Source of the DNA: JANLQX01 sp031406385
GTDB lineage: Bacteria > Actinomycetota > Acidimicrobiia > Acidimicrobiales > JANYDT01
Length of the DNA stretch: 21,429 nt
Assembly (NCBI GenBank): GCA_031406385.1
Contig: JANOHI010000383.1
Coordinates: 1 to 21,429 of the forward strand
Reading direction: 5' to 3'
Shown piece after piece: positions 13,815-21,429 of the stretch. A model generated the notes under the pieces. The model was not told the origin of the DNA and did no database searches. It worked only from the letters and a program-made list of their open reading frames with translations. The position numbers were made by a program, and so were the translations under genes. Each line of letters opens with the position of its first letter. Positions within the stretch are counted from its first letter, which is position 1.

Positions 13815-14867
13815 GTGACCCTTCCCTTCGATCAGTTCCTGGAGCTCGACGAGCCGGTCACTCGTCTGACCTTGCGGGGCTGGGTTCGCCGACTCGATGC
13901 TCTGCGCGCGTATTATCCCGAAGGATTCGACGGCCCGCTGGCTGTTTCGCCGCCGGAGCATCGACTGTCGATGCTCCAATGGACGGCGCAAGCCCTGAAC
14001 CTGCACGGCTTTCCCGGCCGGGCCATTGTCATGTTCGAGCGTCATGATGCCGAGTGTGTCGCGCACGGCACCGACCTCCAGCTCGCGGCGAGCCTGGCTC
14101 AGCATGGGAAGTCGCTTCGCCAAGCCGGACGATTCCGCGATGCCGAAGCGAAGAACCGCCAAGCTCTTGCGCTGTTGGAGGGAACTTCGGGCGGTCCTGC
14201 TTTGCTGCTCCGAGCGGTGACGCTGACCTGGCACGGTATGGCCCTCGCTCATCGGGGCGCCGACGCTGAGTCTGCGTCGAGTTTCGACGAGGCAATGGCC
14301 ATCTTCACCTCAGAGTTCGCGCAGTCGCACCGTGGCGTCGTCGCGGTGTTCCTCGCCCAACGGTTCCTGTGGCTCGGCGACCCCGAGGAAGCTCGAGTTC
14401 ATGCGGAACTCGCCTGGTCGATCGCGTGGCCGCTGGAGTCCGATCCTTCCCACCTCGACAAGTGGGGTGCTCGGAAGATGTCGGCGTCGGCGGCGCGAAA
14501 CCTCGGTGAGTCACTGGTGCGTCTGGAACGAATCGAGGAAGGACTCTCGTGGTTGCTCCGAGCGAAAGCAATGGCAGACGAAGTCTGCTTCGTCGAAGAG
14601 ATCATTCCTGGCCTCCGCGCCCAGGCCATGGCCAGGCGACTCGACGGACGGTACGACCACGCTCGCGTTCTTCTCACCCAGATCTGGCCCCTCACCGCAG
14701 CCGGTCCGTACCCGATGTACGAATGTGATGCGCGCTTAGAATCAGCTCTTCTGTTCGATGCGATCGGCCGAGAGGAAGAAGCTGCAGCGGAAAGAACCGA
14801 CGCGCATCGACTCGCGCACGCCGACGGTCCGCCCTTCTCGTTTCAACCCCGGTATGCAGTCGGTTGA
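13815..14867 (+). CDS. TPR-like helical repeat protein
   Basis: A 350-residue protein starting at GTG 13815. It is almost wholly helical with repeated Ala/Leu-rich antiparallel helix pairs of the tetratricopeptide type, for example 'LAASLAQHGKSLRQAGRFRDAEAKNRQALALLE', 'VTLTWHGMALAHRGADAESASSFDEAMAIF', 'GVVAVFLAQRFLWLGDPEEARVHAELAWSIA' and 'SALLFDAIGREEEAAAERTDAHRLA'. There is no enzymatic motif, signal peptide or membrane helix, so a cytoplasmic scaffold or partner-binding role is likely. The partner is unknown; the divergent gene at 13055-13702 is a candidate by position only. Its 3' end overlaps the start of the P-type ATPase remnant by 14 bases, which suggests a rearrangement joint. Confidence 0.82.
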   Translation: MTLPFDQFLELDEPVTRLTLRGWVRRLDALRAYYPEGFDGPLAVSPPEHRLSMLQWTAQALNLHGFPGRAIVMFERHDAECVAHGTDLQLAASLAQHGKSLRQAGRFRDAEAKNRQALALLEGTSGGPALLLRAVTLTWHGMALAHRGADAESASSFDEAMAIFTSEFAQSHRGVVAVFLAQRFLWLGDPEEARVHAELAWSIAWPLESDPSHLDKWGARKMSASAARNLGESLVRLERIEEGLSWLLRAKAMADEVCFVEEIIPGLRAQAMARRLDGRYDHARVLLTQIWPLTAAGPYPMYECDARLESALLFDAIGREEEAAAERTDAHRLAHADGPPFSFQPRYAVG

Positions 14868-15300
14868 GTCGTTCACCAACCACGAAGGCCTCGGCGTGCA
14901 AGGCGTTGTCGCCGGCCGGGCCGTCGTGGCCGGGCGCCCACAACTCCTCGCTGACTGGTCCGTTGCCATCCCTGACGTTCTGGCCGCAGCACAGCGTGAT
15001 GCCGAGGAAGCCGGGCGAACCGCGATCATGGCAGCGATCGACGGAAAGGCCGCCGCGCTCTTCACGGTGGCCGACACGGCGAAGCCGACGAGTGCCGAGG
15101 CCGTTGCCCAGTTGAAGGCGTTGGGGCTGCGGCCGATCCTGCTCACCGGTGACAACGAGACGGTCGCTCGAACCGTGGCCAGGGCGGTCAGGATCGATGA
15201 AGTGATTGCCGAGGTGCTTCCGGCCGACAAGGTGGCGCGGATCAAGGAACTCCAAGCGCAAGGCCGGATCGTTTGGCCATGGTGGGAGACGGCGTCAACG
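14854..15300 (+). pseudogene. Remnant of a heavy-metal (copper-type) P-type ATPase
   Basis: The frame from 14854 encodes a piece of the cytoplasmic N and P domains of a CopA-like P1B ATPase: 'VESFTNHEGLGVQGVVAGRAVVAG', then 'LKALGLRPILLTGDNETVARTVA' (the TGDN motif at about 15141-15158), then 'IDEVIAEVLPADKVARIKELQAQG'. The hinge motif MVGDGVN follows only after a shift: ATC GTT is followed by two extra bases at 15274-15275, and GDGVN continues in another frame at 15285-15299. After that the homology stops. All membrane helices, the CPC-type metal site and the DKTGT phosphorylation motif are missing. The original frame stays open to 15369 but the tail is unrelated. It is a truncated and frameshifted relic, not a working pump. 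Confidence 0.85.
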
Positions 15301-15435
15301 GCAGCCAAGGTGGAGGTGGTGGAACTGAGCAACCTTGCAACGAGGCCCGTTCGGCGCGGGACACGGTGATCCAAGGAGAGAGCAGCGTTGTACGCATTCC
15401 GAGACAGCGTTTCTCGCACATACGGGAAGTGCGCT

Positions 15436-15442
15436 CTGGTCT
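15436..15442 (+). promoter_or_regulatory. Possible half-site for a DasR/NagR-type regulator
   Basis: CTGGTCT, 34 bp before the nagB start, equals the left half of the DasR (GntR-family) dre consensus as I recall it (ACTGGTCTAGACCACT). The right half does not match. The spot upstream of nagB is where such a site is expected in actinobacteria. Confidence 0.2.
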
Positions 15443-15476
15443 GACTGGGGCTGCAAGCTGAGATAAGGATTGTGCC

Positions 15477-16295
15477 GTGGAAGTCGTCATCGTCGCCGGG
15501 CCGTCCGCCGCGGGTGCGCTCATCGCGGACCAGATCGAGCATCTCGTCCGGTCGAAGCCGAACGCGGCGATCGGGCTCGCCACTGGGAGCTCCCCGCTGG
15601 AGATCTATCGCTCGCTCATCGAGCGATATCGCACCGGCCGCCTGTCGTTTGCGCAATCGTCGATGTACATGCTCGACGAATACGTCGGCCTGCCCGAGGG
15701 CCATGACCAGTCCTACCGGGCGTTCCTTCACACGGAGCTGCTCAATCATCTCGACGTTCCTTCGGAGCGGCTCTTCGGACCGAACGTGCATGCCGACGAC
15801 CCGCGGGTCGCATGTGCCGAGTACGAGGCCCGGCTCGCGGCGTCGCCGATCGACCTGCAGATCCTCGGCGTCGGGTCCGACGGTCATATCGGTTTCAATG
15901 AGCCGACGTCGTCACTCAGCTCGCGTACCCGGGTCAAGACGCTGACCCGGCAAACCCGTCAGGACAACGCCCGCTTCTTCGACTCGATCGATGACGTGCC
16001 ACACCACGTCATCACCCAGGGCATCGGCACGATCCTCGATGCTGGCCACGTCGTGCTAATCGCGTGCGGAACGGGAAAAGCATCTGCCGTCGTACGCCTC
16101 GTCGAAGGACCGTTGACAGCGATGTTCCCGGCTTCCGCGCTTCAGCTGCACCCGCACGCAACGGTCGTCGTCGACGAGGCCGCGGCCGGAATGCTCCAAC
16201 TGGCCGAGTACTACCGCGACGTCTACGCCAATCGGCCGGCCTGGCAGAAGCTCCCGGACCTGACGGACAACCAAGCGAACAACGGTCTCCAGTGA
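15477..16295 (+). CDS. nagB: Glucosamine-6-phosphate deaminase
   Basis: A 272-residue protein of usual family length. GTG at 15477 has AAGGAT 6-7 bases upstream. It converts glucosamine 6-phosphate to fructose 6-phosphate and ammonia in the cytoplasm. Visible motifs are the phosphate-binding 'GLATGSSP' (33-40), 'MLDEYVGLP' with catalytic-equivalent Asp67, and 'GVGSDGHIGFNEP' with Asp135, His137 and Glu142, matching Asp72, Asp141, His143 and Glu148 of the E. coli enzyme with a shift of five to six. 'GTGKASAV' is also typical. It overlaps the GH9 gene by four bases (GTGA), so the two are probably one operon that releases and then consumes glucosamine units. Confidence 0.95.
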   Translation: MEVVIVAGPSAAGALIADQIEHLVRSKPNAAIGLATGSSPLEIYRSLIERYRTGRLSFAQSSMYMLDEYVGLPEGHDQSYRAFLHTELLNHLDVPSERLFGPNVHADDPRVACAEYEARLAASPIDLQILGVGSDGHIGFNEPTSSLSSRTRVKTLTRQTRQDNARFFDSIDDVPHHVITQGIGTILDAGHVVLIACGTGKASAVVRLVEGPLTAMFPASALQLHPHATVVVDEAAAGMLQLAEYYRDVYANRPAWQKLPDLTDNQANNGLQ

Positions 16296-18037
16296 ACAAC
16301 GGGACTGATGATCGGCATGTGCCGATTCGAGTGCTGTTCAACCATGTCGGCTACGCCGCCGATGGACCCAAGCCGCTCTTGGTGGAGGCTCCAGCAGACG
16401 TGGGATGGATTGACGTCGAGCTGATCGACGTCACCACTGGAGCATGCGTTGGCGTCGTCGCTCCGAGGTTCGTCGGTGGCGTTGACGGGTGGTCGCCGGG
16501 GCCGTGGTGGCGAGTCGATCTCGACGCGCTCGCTCGACCCGGGCGATACGTGGTGCGCTGGCGAACGGCAGACAGTGGGAACGGTCAGAGCGAGACGATC
16601 ACGATTCGGGCCGATCGCGACCAACGCTCGATGATCTCCGACATCGTGTACTTCCTGAAGGGTCAGCGTTGCACGGGCATCTACGACACGGCCGATGCCA
16701 ACGCACCGCGCATCGATGACGGCACCCGCATCGACGTTCACGGAGGTTGGTACGACGCTTCCGGTGACACGAGCAAGTACCTGTCACATCTGTCGTATGC
16801 GGCGGGGATGAACCCGCAGCAGACGCCGCTGGTGGTTTGGACGCTCCTTCGCTGTTGGCAGCTGTACCGGGCGGCCGGCGCGCACCCGTACTTCCTCGAG
16901 CGGCTCCGTGATGAGGCCGCCCACGGCGCCGATTGGTTGGTCCGGATGCTGGATGAGGACGGGTTCTGGCACATGACCGTGTTCGACCGCTGGTCGAAAG
17001 ACCCGTCGCAACGTCGACTGTCCACCTACCGTACGCAGGCCGGTGACCTCTACGACGGCTATCACTGTGGTTGGCGACAGGGCGGAGGGATGGCCGTGGC
17101 GGCGTTGGCGCTCGCGTCCACGCTTGACCGGGGTGGTGAGTTCGACAGTGACCGGTACCTCAGCGCGGCTCGATCAGGCTTCCACCATCTGGTCGAGCAC
17201 GGTGACAGGTACCGGACCCACGGCGCCGATGACGACGCTGACGAAAACGTGCTCGACGACACCTGTGCACTGCTCGCGGCGTGCGAGTTGGCGCTCGTCG
17301 ACGCCGACCCGGTAGCTGCGACGGAGTTGGCGCGTCGGGTGACCTCGCTGATCGGCCGTGTGCGCAGCACCGGTGATGTGACGTGGCTGGTTGCCGATCG
17401 CGAGGAACGCCGGTCGTTCTTTCATGCCAGCGATGCCGGCTTGCCGATCGTCGCGCTCTCACGTGTTGCTGCCGCGTTTCATGACCGCGGCATCGCCGAG
17501 ATATCGGGCTTGCTGGCGGCACAGCTGGTCGATGCGCAACTCTCGCTTGGGCGCCGTCTGGAGAATCCCTTCGGGTACCCGCCGCACTGGGTGATGACTC
17601 CCGACACCGCAGCGCACGCGAGGTGGTTCTTCCCGCATCGCAATCCGTCAGGCTATTGGTGGCAGGGCGAGAACGCCCGACTCGCATCCCTGGCCGCAGC
17701 CGCGTTCGGAGTTGCAAACGCCGGTGAGCGGTCCCACGTTCAGGACGCGGCGTGGCGGTGGATCGATTGGGTCCTCGGCGCCAACCCGTTCGACGTGTGC
17801 ATGCTGCAGGGTCGTGGGCGCCACAACCCGGGCTACGTGCCACCGTTCGACAACGCCCCCGGCGGTGTCGCCAACGGCGTCACAGCCGGTTTCGAGAACG
17901 AGGACGACGTTGCGTTCGCACCCGATCCGTGGGCCGACGATCCGCTCCAGAACTGGCGATGGGGCGAGCAATGGATGCCGCACGCAGCGTGGTTGATGTA
18001 CGCCCTCGCGTTGTCCGATACGGGCGGCGCCGCCTGA
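16292..18037 (+). CDS. Glycoside hydrolase family 9 protein, probably exo-beta-glucosaminidase-like
   Basis: A 581-residue protein. GTG at 16292 overlaps the nagB stop as GTGA, so coupling is likely; a second in-frame GTG lies nine codons later. Residues about 11-105 form the Ig-like CelD-type N-terminal domain ('PIRVLFNHVGYAADGPKPLLV'). The rest is the helical GH9 barrel: 'GGWYDASGDTSKYL' at 151-164 holds Asp155 and Asp159 (catalytic base region), 'NPGYVPPFDNAPGG' lies near the C-terminus, and Glu559 in 'NWRWGEQWMPHAAWL' is the probable acid. The DASGD spacing differs from the DAGD of cellulases and recalls GH9 exo-glucosaminidases of Vibrio-type bacteria. No signal peptide is present, so it should act inside the cell on imported oligosaccharides. 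Coupling to nagB supports glucosamine release; a cellodextrinase is the alternative. Confidence 0.88.
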   Translation: MNNGTDDRHVPIRVLFNHVGYAADGPKPLLVEAPADVGWIDVELIDVTTGACVGVVAPRFVGGVDGWSPGPWWRVDLDALARPGRYVVRWRTADSGNGQSETITIRADRDQRSMISDIVYFLKGQRCTGIYDTADANAPRIDDGTRIDVHGGWYDASGDTSKYLSHLSYAAGMNPQQTPLVVWTLLRCWQLYRAAGAHPYFLERLRDEAAHGADWLVRMLDEDGFWHMTVFDRWSKDPSQRRLSTYRTQAGDLYDGYHCGWRQGGGMAVAALALASTLDRGGEFDSDRYLSAARSGFHHLVEHGDRYRTHGADDDADENVLDDTCALLAACELALVDADPVAATELARRVTSLIGRVRSTGDVTWLVADREERRSFFHASDAGLPIVALSRVAAAFHDRGIAEISGLLAAQLVDAQLSLGRRLENPFGYPPHWVMTPDTAAHARWFFPHRNPSGYWWQGENARLASLAAAAFGVANAGERSHVQDAAWRWIDWVLGANPFDVCMLQGRGRHNPGYVPPFDNAPGGVANGVTAGFENEDDVAFAPDPWADDPLQNWRWGEQWMPHAAWLMYALALSDTGGAA

Positions 18038-18100
18038 CCAACGACAGCGCCGCCTCAGGACTTGGCTGCGTGGGGAACTCTTGCCGGGGCTGGCCTGCTG

Positions 18101-18127
18101 GTCGCGCGCCTAGTCGACGAGCGCGAC
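18101..18127. terminator. Possible stem-loop between convergent GH9 and kinase genes
   Basis: GTCGCGC and GCGCGAC form perfect 7-base arms around a 13-base loop, 63 bp after the GH9 stop. No T-tract follows. It lies in the 263 bp gap 18038-18300, where no credible gene was found. Confidence 0.3.
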
Positions 18128-18300
18128 GACGAAACAGGAGACGCCGTGTAGCTCGATTTGCAGCCCATTACGATGCCGCTCAACACAACGACGGTGACGG
18201 CTGCGCGGACCTTTCGTAAATCGTCGCTGGTGTCGCCGGGCGCTCTGCCGTACCGTTGAGGCTGCCTGCGCGTTGGTCGGGCGTTGAGACCGAGAATCCA

Positions 18301-19674
18301 TCAGCCCAGGGGCATTCGCACGACGAAACGTGCGCCTTCAGTACTCGGATCGATTCGGACCGTCCCGGAGTGGGAGTCAACGATTTCGCGCACGATCGAC
18401 AATCCCAGCCCTGACCCGCCCGAATGCCGGCTCCTGGAATCGTCGAGCCGTGCGAAGCGGTCAAAGACGCGTTCACGGTCGGCGGGTTCGATGCCTGGGC
18501 CATCATCTTGGACCGCAAACATCGCGATTCCTTCCTCGTTCCGAAGTTCCACCAGCACCCGAGATGTTGCATAGCGCGACGCGTTCTCGAGGAGGTTGCG
18601 GGCGACACGGGCGAGCTGAGAGGCGTCCCCCCTCACCTCGACAGGAGCGACCGCGTTCAGGTCGATCCGCACATTCGATCGCGGCTGCAGTCTCCGGGCT
18701 TCGGATCGAACGATGTCGTCGAGGTCTACGGCGACGTGCTGCGTCAGCTTCAGACCGCTATCGGACTTCGCGAGGAACAACAGATCAGAGATCAACCTCG
18801 TCATCCGACGGTTATCGTCTACCAAAGAGACTGCGAGTCCCTCCCACTGGACAGATGTTGGGTGCGCGATCGCCCCCTCCAAGTCGGCCAGGCTGGCAGC
18901 CAATGGGCTCTGGAGCTCGTGCGAGGCGTCTGCGACGAAACGGCGTTGACGTTCCGACGAATCCTGAAGACGCTCGAGCATGAGGTTCATACTTCGCGCT
19001 AACCGCCCGATCTCGTCATCGACAGGTGGTTCCGGGATCCGACGGGAGAGGTCTCCACCTCCGATCTCCGACACCTTTCGTTGCAGAACGTCGACGGGGC
19101 GCAGCGCCGCTCCGACGAAGAACCAACTAACTACCGCCACGATCAACAGAAGGAGCGGGAACGAGATCTCCAAGATCTTCTTGACCGATGAGACGTTTTC
19201 GTTCACCCTGTCCAAGCTGAGAGCTACATACACCGCTATCGGCCCGGTTGGCGTCTGGGCGCCGAAGGCCACAACGTGAAACGGGTCGTCCTTCTGATCC
19301 CCGGTAATGGGCAGATCATTCCGTGATTCCGCCAGGAAATCGCCCAGGACCGGCTGTAGTGTCGAAATCCGCGAGCCGGGCACGACTTGCGCGCTCGCGG
19401 CGACGCTTTCACCTTTGCCGTTCACAACTTGGATCACTGCACCCTTTTCGCCCGAGTCCGGAAGAGCAAGGGGCAGCTCGGTCTTCTGCGTGAGTAGTGC
19501 GACTTCTTCCGCCCTTGTTCTTGCTGAGTTGGACACGTCGTTCTGCAGGGCCCGATGCATAAGCGCCAAGAGCAGAAGCGCAGTCACCAAGAGCGCTAAC
19601 GCAACGACAATCGTGGCCGCCGACGCCATCTTCATCCGGATTGTCGTGGGCTTCATCCTCACCGGTGGAGTCAC
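18301..19674 (-). CDS. Sensor histidine kinase with HAMP domain
   Basis: A 457-residue protein. The start is GTG at 19674, overlapping the response-regulator stop by four bases (GTGA); an ATG six codons later is an alternative. Transmembrane helix 1 is at about 17-38, an extracytoplasmic sensor region at about 40-168, and helix 2 at about 169-190. HAMP follows ('RPVDVLQRKVSEIGGGDLSRRI', 'DEIGRLARSMNLML'). HisKA has phospho-acceptor His252 in 'FVADASHELQSPLAA', with Gln where Pro or Arg-Thr-Pro is more usual. The ATPase domain shows 'NLLENASRYA' (N box), 'DDGPGI' and 'GGSGLGLSIV'. It autophosphorylates and passes phosphate to the OmpR-type regulator encoded directly upstream. The signal is unknown; the lipoprotein in the same unit may be its sensor partner or target. 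Confidence 0.95.
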   Translation of the reverse strand: MTPPVRMKPTTIRMKMASAATIVVALALLVTALLLLALMHRALQNDVSNSARTRAEEVALLTQKTELPLALPDSGEKGAVIQVVNGKGESVAASAQVVPGSRISTLQPVLGDFLAESRNDLPITGDQKDDPFHVVAFGAQTPTGPIAVYVALSLDRVNENVSSVKKILEISFPLLLLIVAVVSWFFVGAALRPVDVLQRKVSEIGGGDLSRRIPEPPVDDEIGRLARSMNLMLERLQDSSERQRRFVADASHELQSPLAASLADLEGAIAHPTSVQWEGLAVSLVDDNRRMTRLISDLLFLAKSDSGLKLTQHVAVDLDDIVRSEARRLQPRSNVRIDLNAVAPVEVRGDASQLARVARNLLENASRYATSRVLVELRNEEGIAMFAVQDDGPGIEPADRERVFDRFARLDDSRSRHSGGSGLGLSIVREIVDSHSGTVRIDPSTEGARFVVRMPLG

Positions 19675-20348
19675 CCGCCATCGGGGTCGAGGCGATACCC
19701 AACGAGACGCAGTGTCTGGATGCTGGAGCGAGAAAACGGCGCGTCGATCTTCTTGCGGAGGTACCCAACGTAGACCTCGACGATGTTCAGGTCCATGTCA
19801 TATGAGTCGTTCCAAACGTGCTCAAGAATCTCAATCTTCGAAAGCGCCTCGCCGGGGCGCGACATGAAGAACTCGAGAAGGGCAAACTGCCGCGGTGTGA
19901 GTTCGATCTCCACCTCGCCTCTCCAGCAGCGGTGTCGGGCCGGGTCGAGTCGAAGATCTCCAACGCTCAGTATCGTTGGGCGAACACGGCTGGTACGTCG
20001 GATCAACGCCCGGAGATGGGCAACAAGAACGACAAACGAGAACGGTTTCGTGAGGAAGTCATCGGCCCCGGTGTCGAGTGCTTCGGCGTGGTCGTGCTCA
20101 CCGTGCTTCGCCGTAAGCATCAATATCGGGGTCCAGATTCCCGCTTCACGCAGGCCAGCACACACCTGGTAGCCATTGCGTTTCGGCAACATGATGTCGA
20201 GGATGATTGCGTCGTAGTCGTTCTCCAGAGCAAGCAACAGCCCCGATTCACCGTCGTACGCAGTGTCCACGACGAAACCTTCACGAAGCAGACCGCGCTT
20301 CATCGCGGCAACGAGGCGCTCCTCATCATCGACCAACAGGACGCGCAC
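19671..20348 (-). CDS. OmpR/PhoB-family response regulator
   Basis: A 225-residue protein starting at GTG 20348; the Shine-Dalgarno is weak. The receiver domain (1-115) is complete, with acidic pair Asp7/Asp8, phospho-acceptor Asp51 in 'ILDIMLP', Thr79 and Lys101. The winged-helix DNA-binding domain (about 127-222) shows 'LTPRQFALLEFFMSRPGEALSKIEILEHVW', 'IVEVYVGYLRKKID' and 'IQTLRLVGYRL'. It follows the lipoprotein gene by 49 bp and overlaps the kinase gene by four bases, so the three are likely one operon. It should bind direct repeats, perhaps those in the lipoprotein upstream region at the window end. Confidence 0.95.
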   Translation of the reverse strand: MRVLLVDDEERLVAAMKRGLLREGFVVDTAYDGESGLLLALENDYDAIILDIMLPKRNGYQVCAGLREAGIWTPILMLTAKHGEHDHAEALDTGADDFLTKPFSFVVLVAHLRALIRRTSRVRPTILSVGDLRLDPARHRCWRGEVEIELTPRQFALLEFFMSRPGEALSKIEILEHVWNDSYDMDLNIVEVYVGYLRKKIDAPFSRSSIQTLRLVGYRLDPDGG

Positions 20349-20397
20349 GTTGCCGAGTCTTGCATGCGAGTGCCGTCGTCACCCGCACCGCTCTGAC

Positions 20398-21360
20398 CTA
20401 CTTCCGCATGACCGCAGGTTCGGCCGTGGAGTGGACCAGCGCCCTCGTCTCAAGCTCTAGCGAACCCATCGATGCAGCTTCGAGCTTCTCGGGTGACAGC
20501 TCTTCGGTCCTCACCAGTACGAGCGTTTCCTGTCCCGGATCAGTTCCATCCCATCCGACGCGAACCACCCCTACCTCGGGTGCGTAGTGCTTGAGCTGTA
20601 TCGCCGTTACCTCCTCTTCGTCGTATTCCTCGACAATTAGAACCCCCTTATACGTTCCGGTAGGAACCGTCGTTTCCGTGTCCGCCGATCGCACATGGGC
20701 ACGATCACTCCAGAAGTAGGGCGGAGGGGCAAACCCCTCGGACCAGTCCGGCGTATTCGGTTTGGGATCAGCCTTCATCATGATCCCGGCCACCGCACCT
20801 TTCGGGTGGCCGGGAAACCACGTTCGACCAGCGGTGTACTCACCGCCTTCCCACAACTCACTGTACTGACCCATATGCCAGACATTGCCCGCTTTGTCCT
20901 GCGCAAAGTATGTCAGCTCGTCCTCTTGAAGTTCCCCGTCCGAAAAGTCGCTCTCCCAGATGACAACGGAGTTCACCCCGTTGATCCTTTTCGTCAAATT
21001 TGTGACGACACTCGTCACCCGATGCTTCAAAGTCTTTCCCTCTTCGATGGTGGAGCCCTCATATTCGTGACGTGTACCCGGTTTCAACGGAAAGTATTTG
21101 TTGTCGATGGTGATGGAGTTCTCATCAAAGTTCGAAATCTGGAAATCTTCACGGGTGTATACCGTCGGTGCGGCCGCCACGGTAGCAGTCGAGGCCGCGA
21201 GGGTGCTGACCACTGCCGGAACCGTAGCTTCTGCCTCCGAATCGGCGGAGGAAGAACATGCGCTGCCGTAGGCAATGATCGCCAGCAGAACTGTCACGCG
21301 GGCTGCACGCTGGCATTTCCCGGCGCGCGTTCGAAAGCTTCGGTCGATTTCTCTAGACAT
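20398..21360 (-). CDS. Predicted lipoprotein of unknown function
   Basis: A 320-residue protein from ATG 21360, chosen because AAGGGGAAG precedes it by about 8 bases; the frame remains open to 21414. The N-terminus is a basic segment, a hydrophobic stretch 'VTVLLAIIA', and a lipobox-like GSAC with Cys35 as the lipidation site; the -3 residue is Gly rather than Leu, so it is not ideal. A Ser/Ala/Thr/Val linker leads to a soluble beta-rich domain with 'YFPLKPGTRHEYEG', a pattern seen in many uncharacterised secreted proteins of soil bacteria. No catalytic site was recognised. It is the first gene of the unit with the two-component system. Its GC is visibly lower than elsewhere in the window (sample lines 48-55%). 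Confidence 0.85.
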   Translation of the reverse strand: MSREIDRSFRTRAGKCQRAARVTVLLAIIAYGSACSSSADSEAEATVPAVVSTLAASTATVAAAPTVYTREDFQISNFDENSITIDNKYFPLKPGTRHEYEGSTIEEGKTLKHRVTSVVTNLTKRINGVNSVVIWESDFSDGELQEDELTYFAQDKAGNVWHMGQYSELWEGGEYTAGRTWFPGHPKGAVAGIMMKADPKPNTPDWSEGFAPPPYFWSDRAHVRSADTETTVPTGTYKGVLIVEEYDEEEVTAIQLKHYAPEVGVVRVGWDGTDPGQETLVLVRTEELSPEKLEAASMGSLELETRALVHSTAEPAVMRK

Positions 21361-21393
21361 TCGTGTTTCTTCCCCTTGTTTTGACAGGCAGTA

Positions 21394-21429
21394 CGAAGCG
21401 TTCAGTTTGTTCACACGTGGTTCGCTTCG
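21394..21429. promoter_or_regulatory. Inverted and direct repeats upstream of the lipoprotein/two-component operon
   Basis: CGAAGCG (21394-21400) and CGCTTCG (21423-21429) are perfect 7-base arms with 22 bases between; the right arm touches the window edge and may extend. On the minus strand two TGAAC words with a 9-base period lie between the arms. They sit 34-69 bp upstream of the lipoprotein start, where a response-regulator site would be expected. Confidence 0.35.

Noticed and set aside
12789..14252. Long open minus-strand frame of 487 codons
   Set aside because: It overlaps three better-supported genes, has an Arg/Pro/His-rich translation typical of antisense frames in GC-rich DNA, and shows no domain.
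14742..15887. Minus-strand open frame of 381 codons
   Set aside because: It is antisense to nagB and the ATPase remnant, both of which have clear protein homology on the plus strand.
18110..18301. Small minus-strand open frame between GH9 and kinase genes
   Set aside because: Low-complexity Arg/His-rich translation, no ribosome-binding site, no recognisable family.
1..21429. tRNA, rRNA, CRISPR, insertion sequences or phage integrase
   Set aside because: None could be recognised on either strand; the P-type ATPase remnant has no transposase or visible terminal repeats beside it.

Overview
The window reads as high-GC actinobacterial chromosome. The base composition, many GTG and one TTG start, a BTAD-type activator, genes that look leaderless, and a lipoprotein with an actinobacterial look all point that way. 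A member of Acidimicrobiia or a related lineage would fit, but the sequence alone does not prove it. All reading is by eye; no database search was possible.

Left part (1-10125) looks like the accessory and regulatory end of a contractile injection system (eCIS-type) locus. It holds, in order: a large membrane protein (coiled coil, zinc ribbon, transmembrane helix, two discoidin-like domains; its 5' end is outside the window); a divergent two-gene unit on the minus strand, made of an Ig-like transmembrane protein followed by a TTG-started protein with the LQRxxGN motif common in eCIS-linked proteins and an OmpA-like C-terminus; a LuxR-type regulator with a degenerate receiver domain; a 1022-residue MalT-like ATPase ending in a SARP/BTAD activator module; and a PAAR spike-tip protein facing it with only 2 bp between stops. 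No sheath, tube, baseplate or AAA+ ATPase gene lies inside the window, so the core machine, if present, must be outside it, most likely to the left.

Middle part (10378-14867) is ordinary metabolism with some odd members: an SDR oxidoreductase; a PEP-synthase-like phosphohistidine domain protein that lacks an ATP-grasp domain; and a divergent pair (unknown 215-residue protein and a TPR-like protein) sharing a 112 bp control region with a clear palindrome.

Next (14854-18037) is a decayed fragment of a metal P-type ATPase, followed by a translationally coupled pair: glucosamine-6-phosphate deaminase (nagB) and a signal-less GH9 enzyme resembling exo-glucosaminidases. Together they suggest intracellular use of chitosan or chitin oligosaccharides.

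Right end (18301-21360) is one minus-strand unit: lipoprotein, OmpR-type response regulator, HAMP-containing histidine kinase. The lipoprotein gene is visibly lower in GC than the rest of the window, and an inverted repeat lies in its promoter region at the window edge. No rRNA, tRNA, CRISPR array, transposase or integrase was seen. No gene-free stretch exceeds 300 bp.
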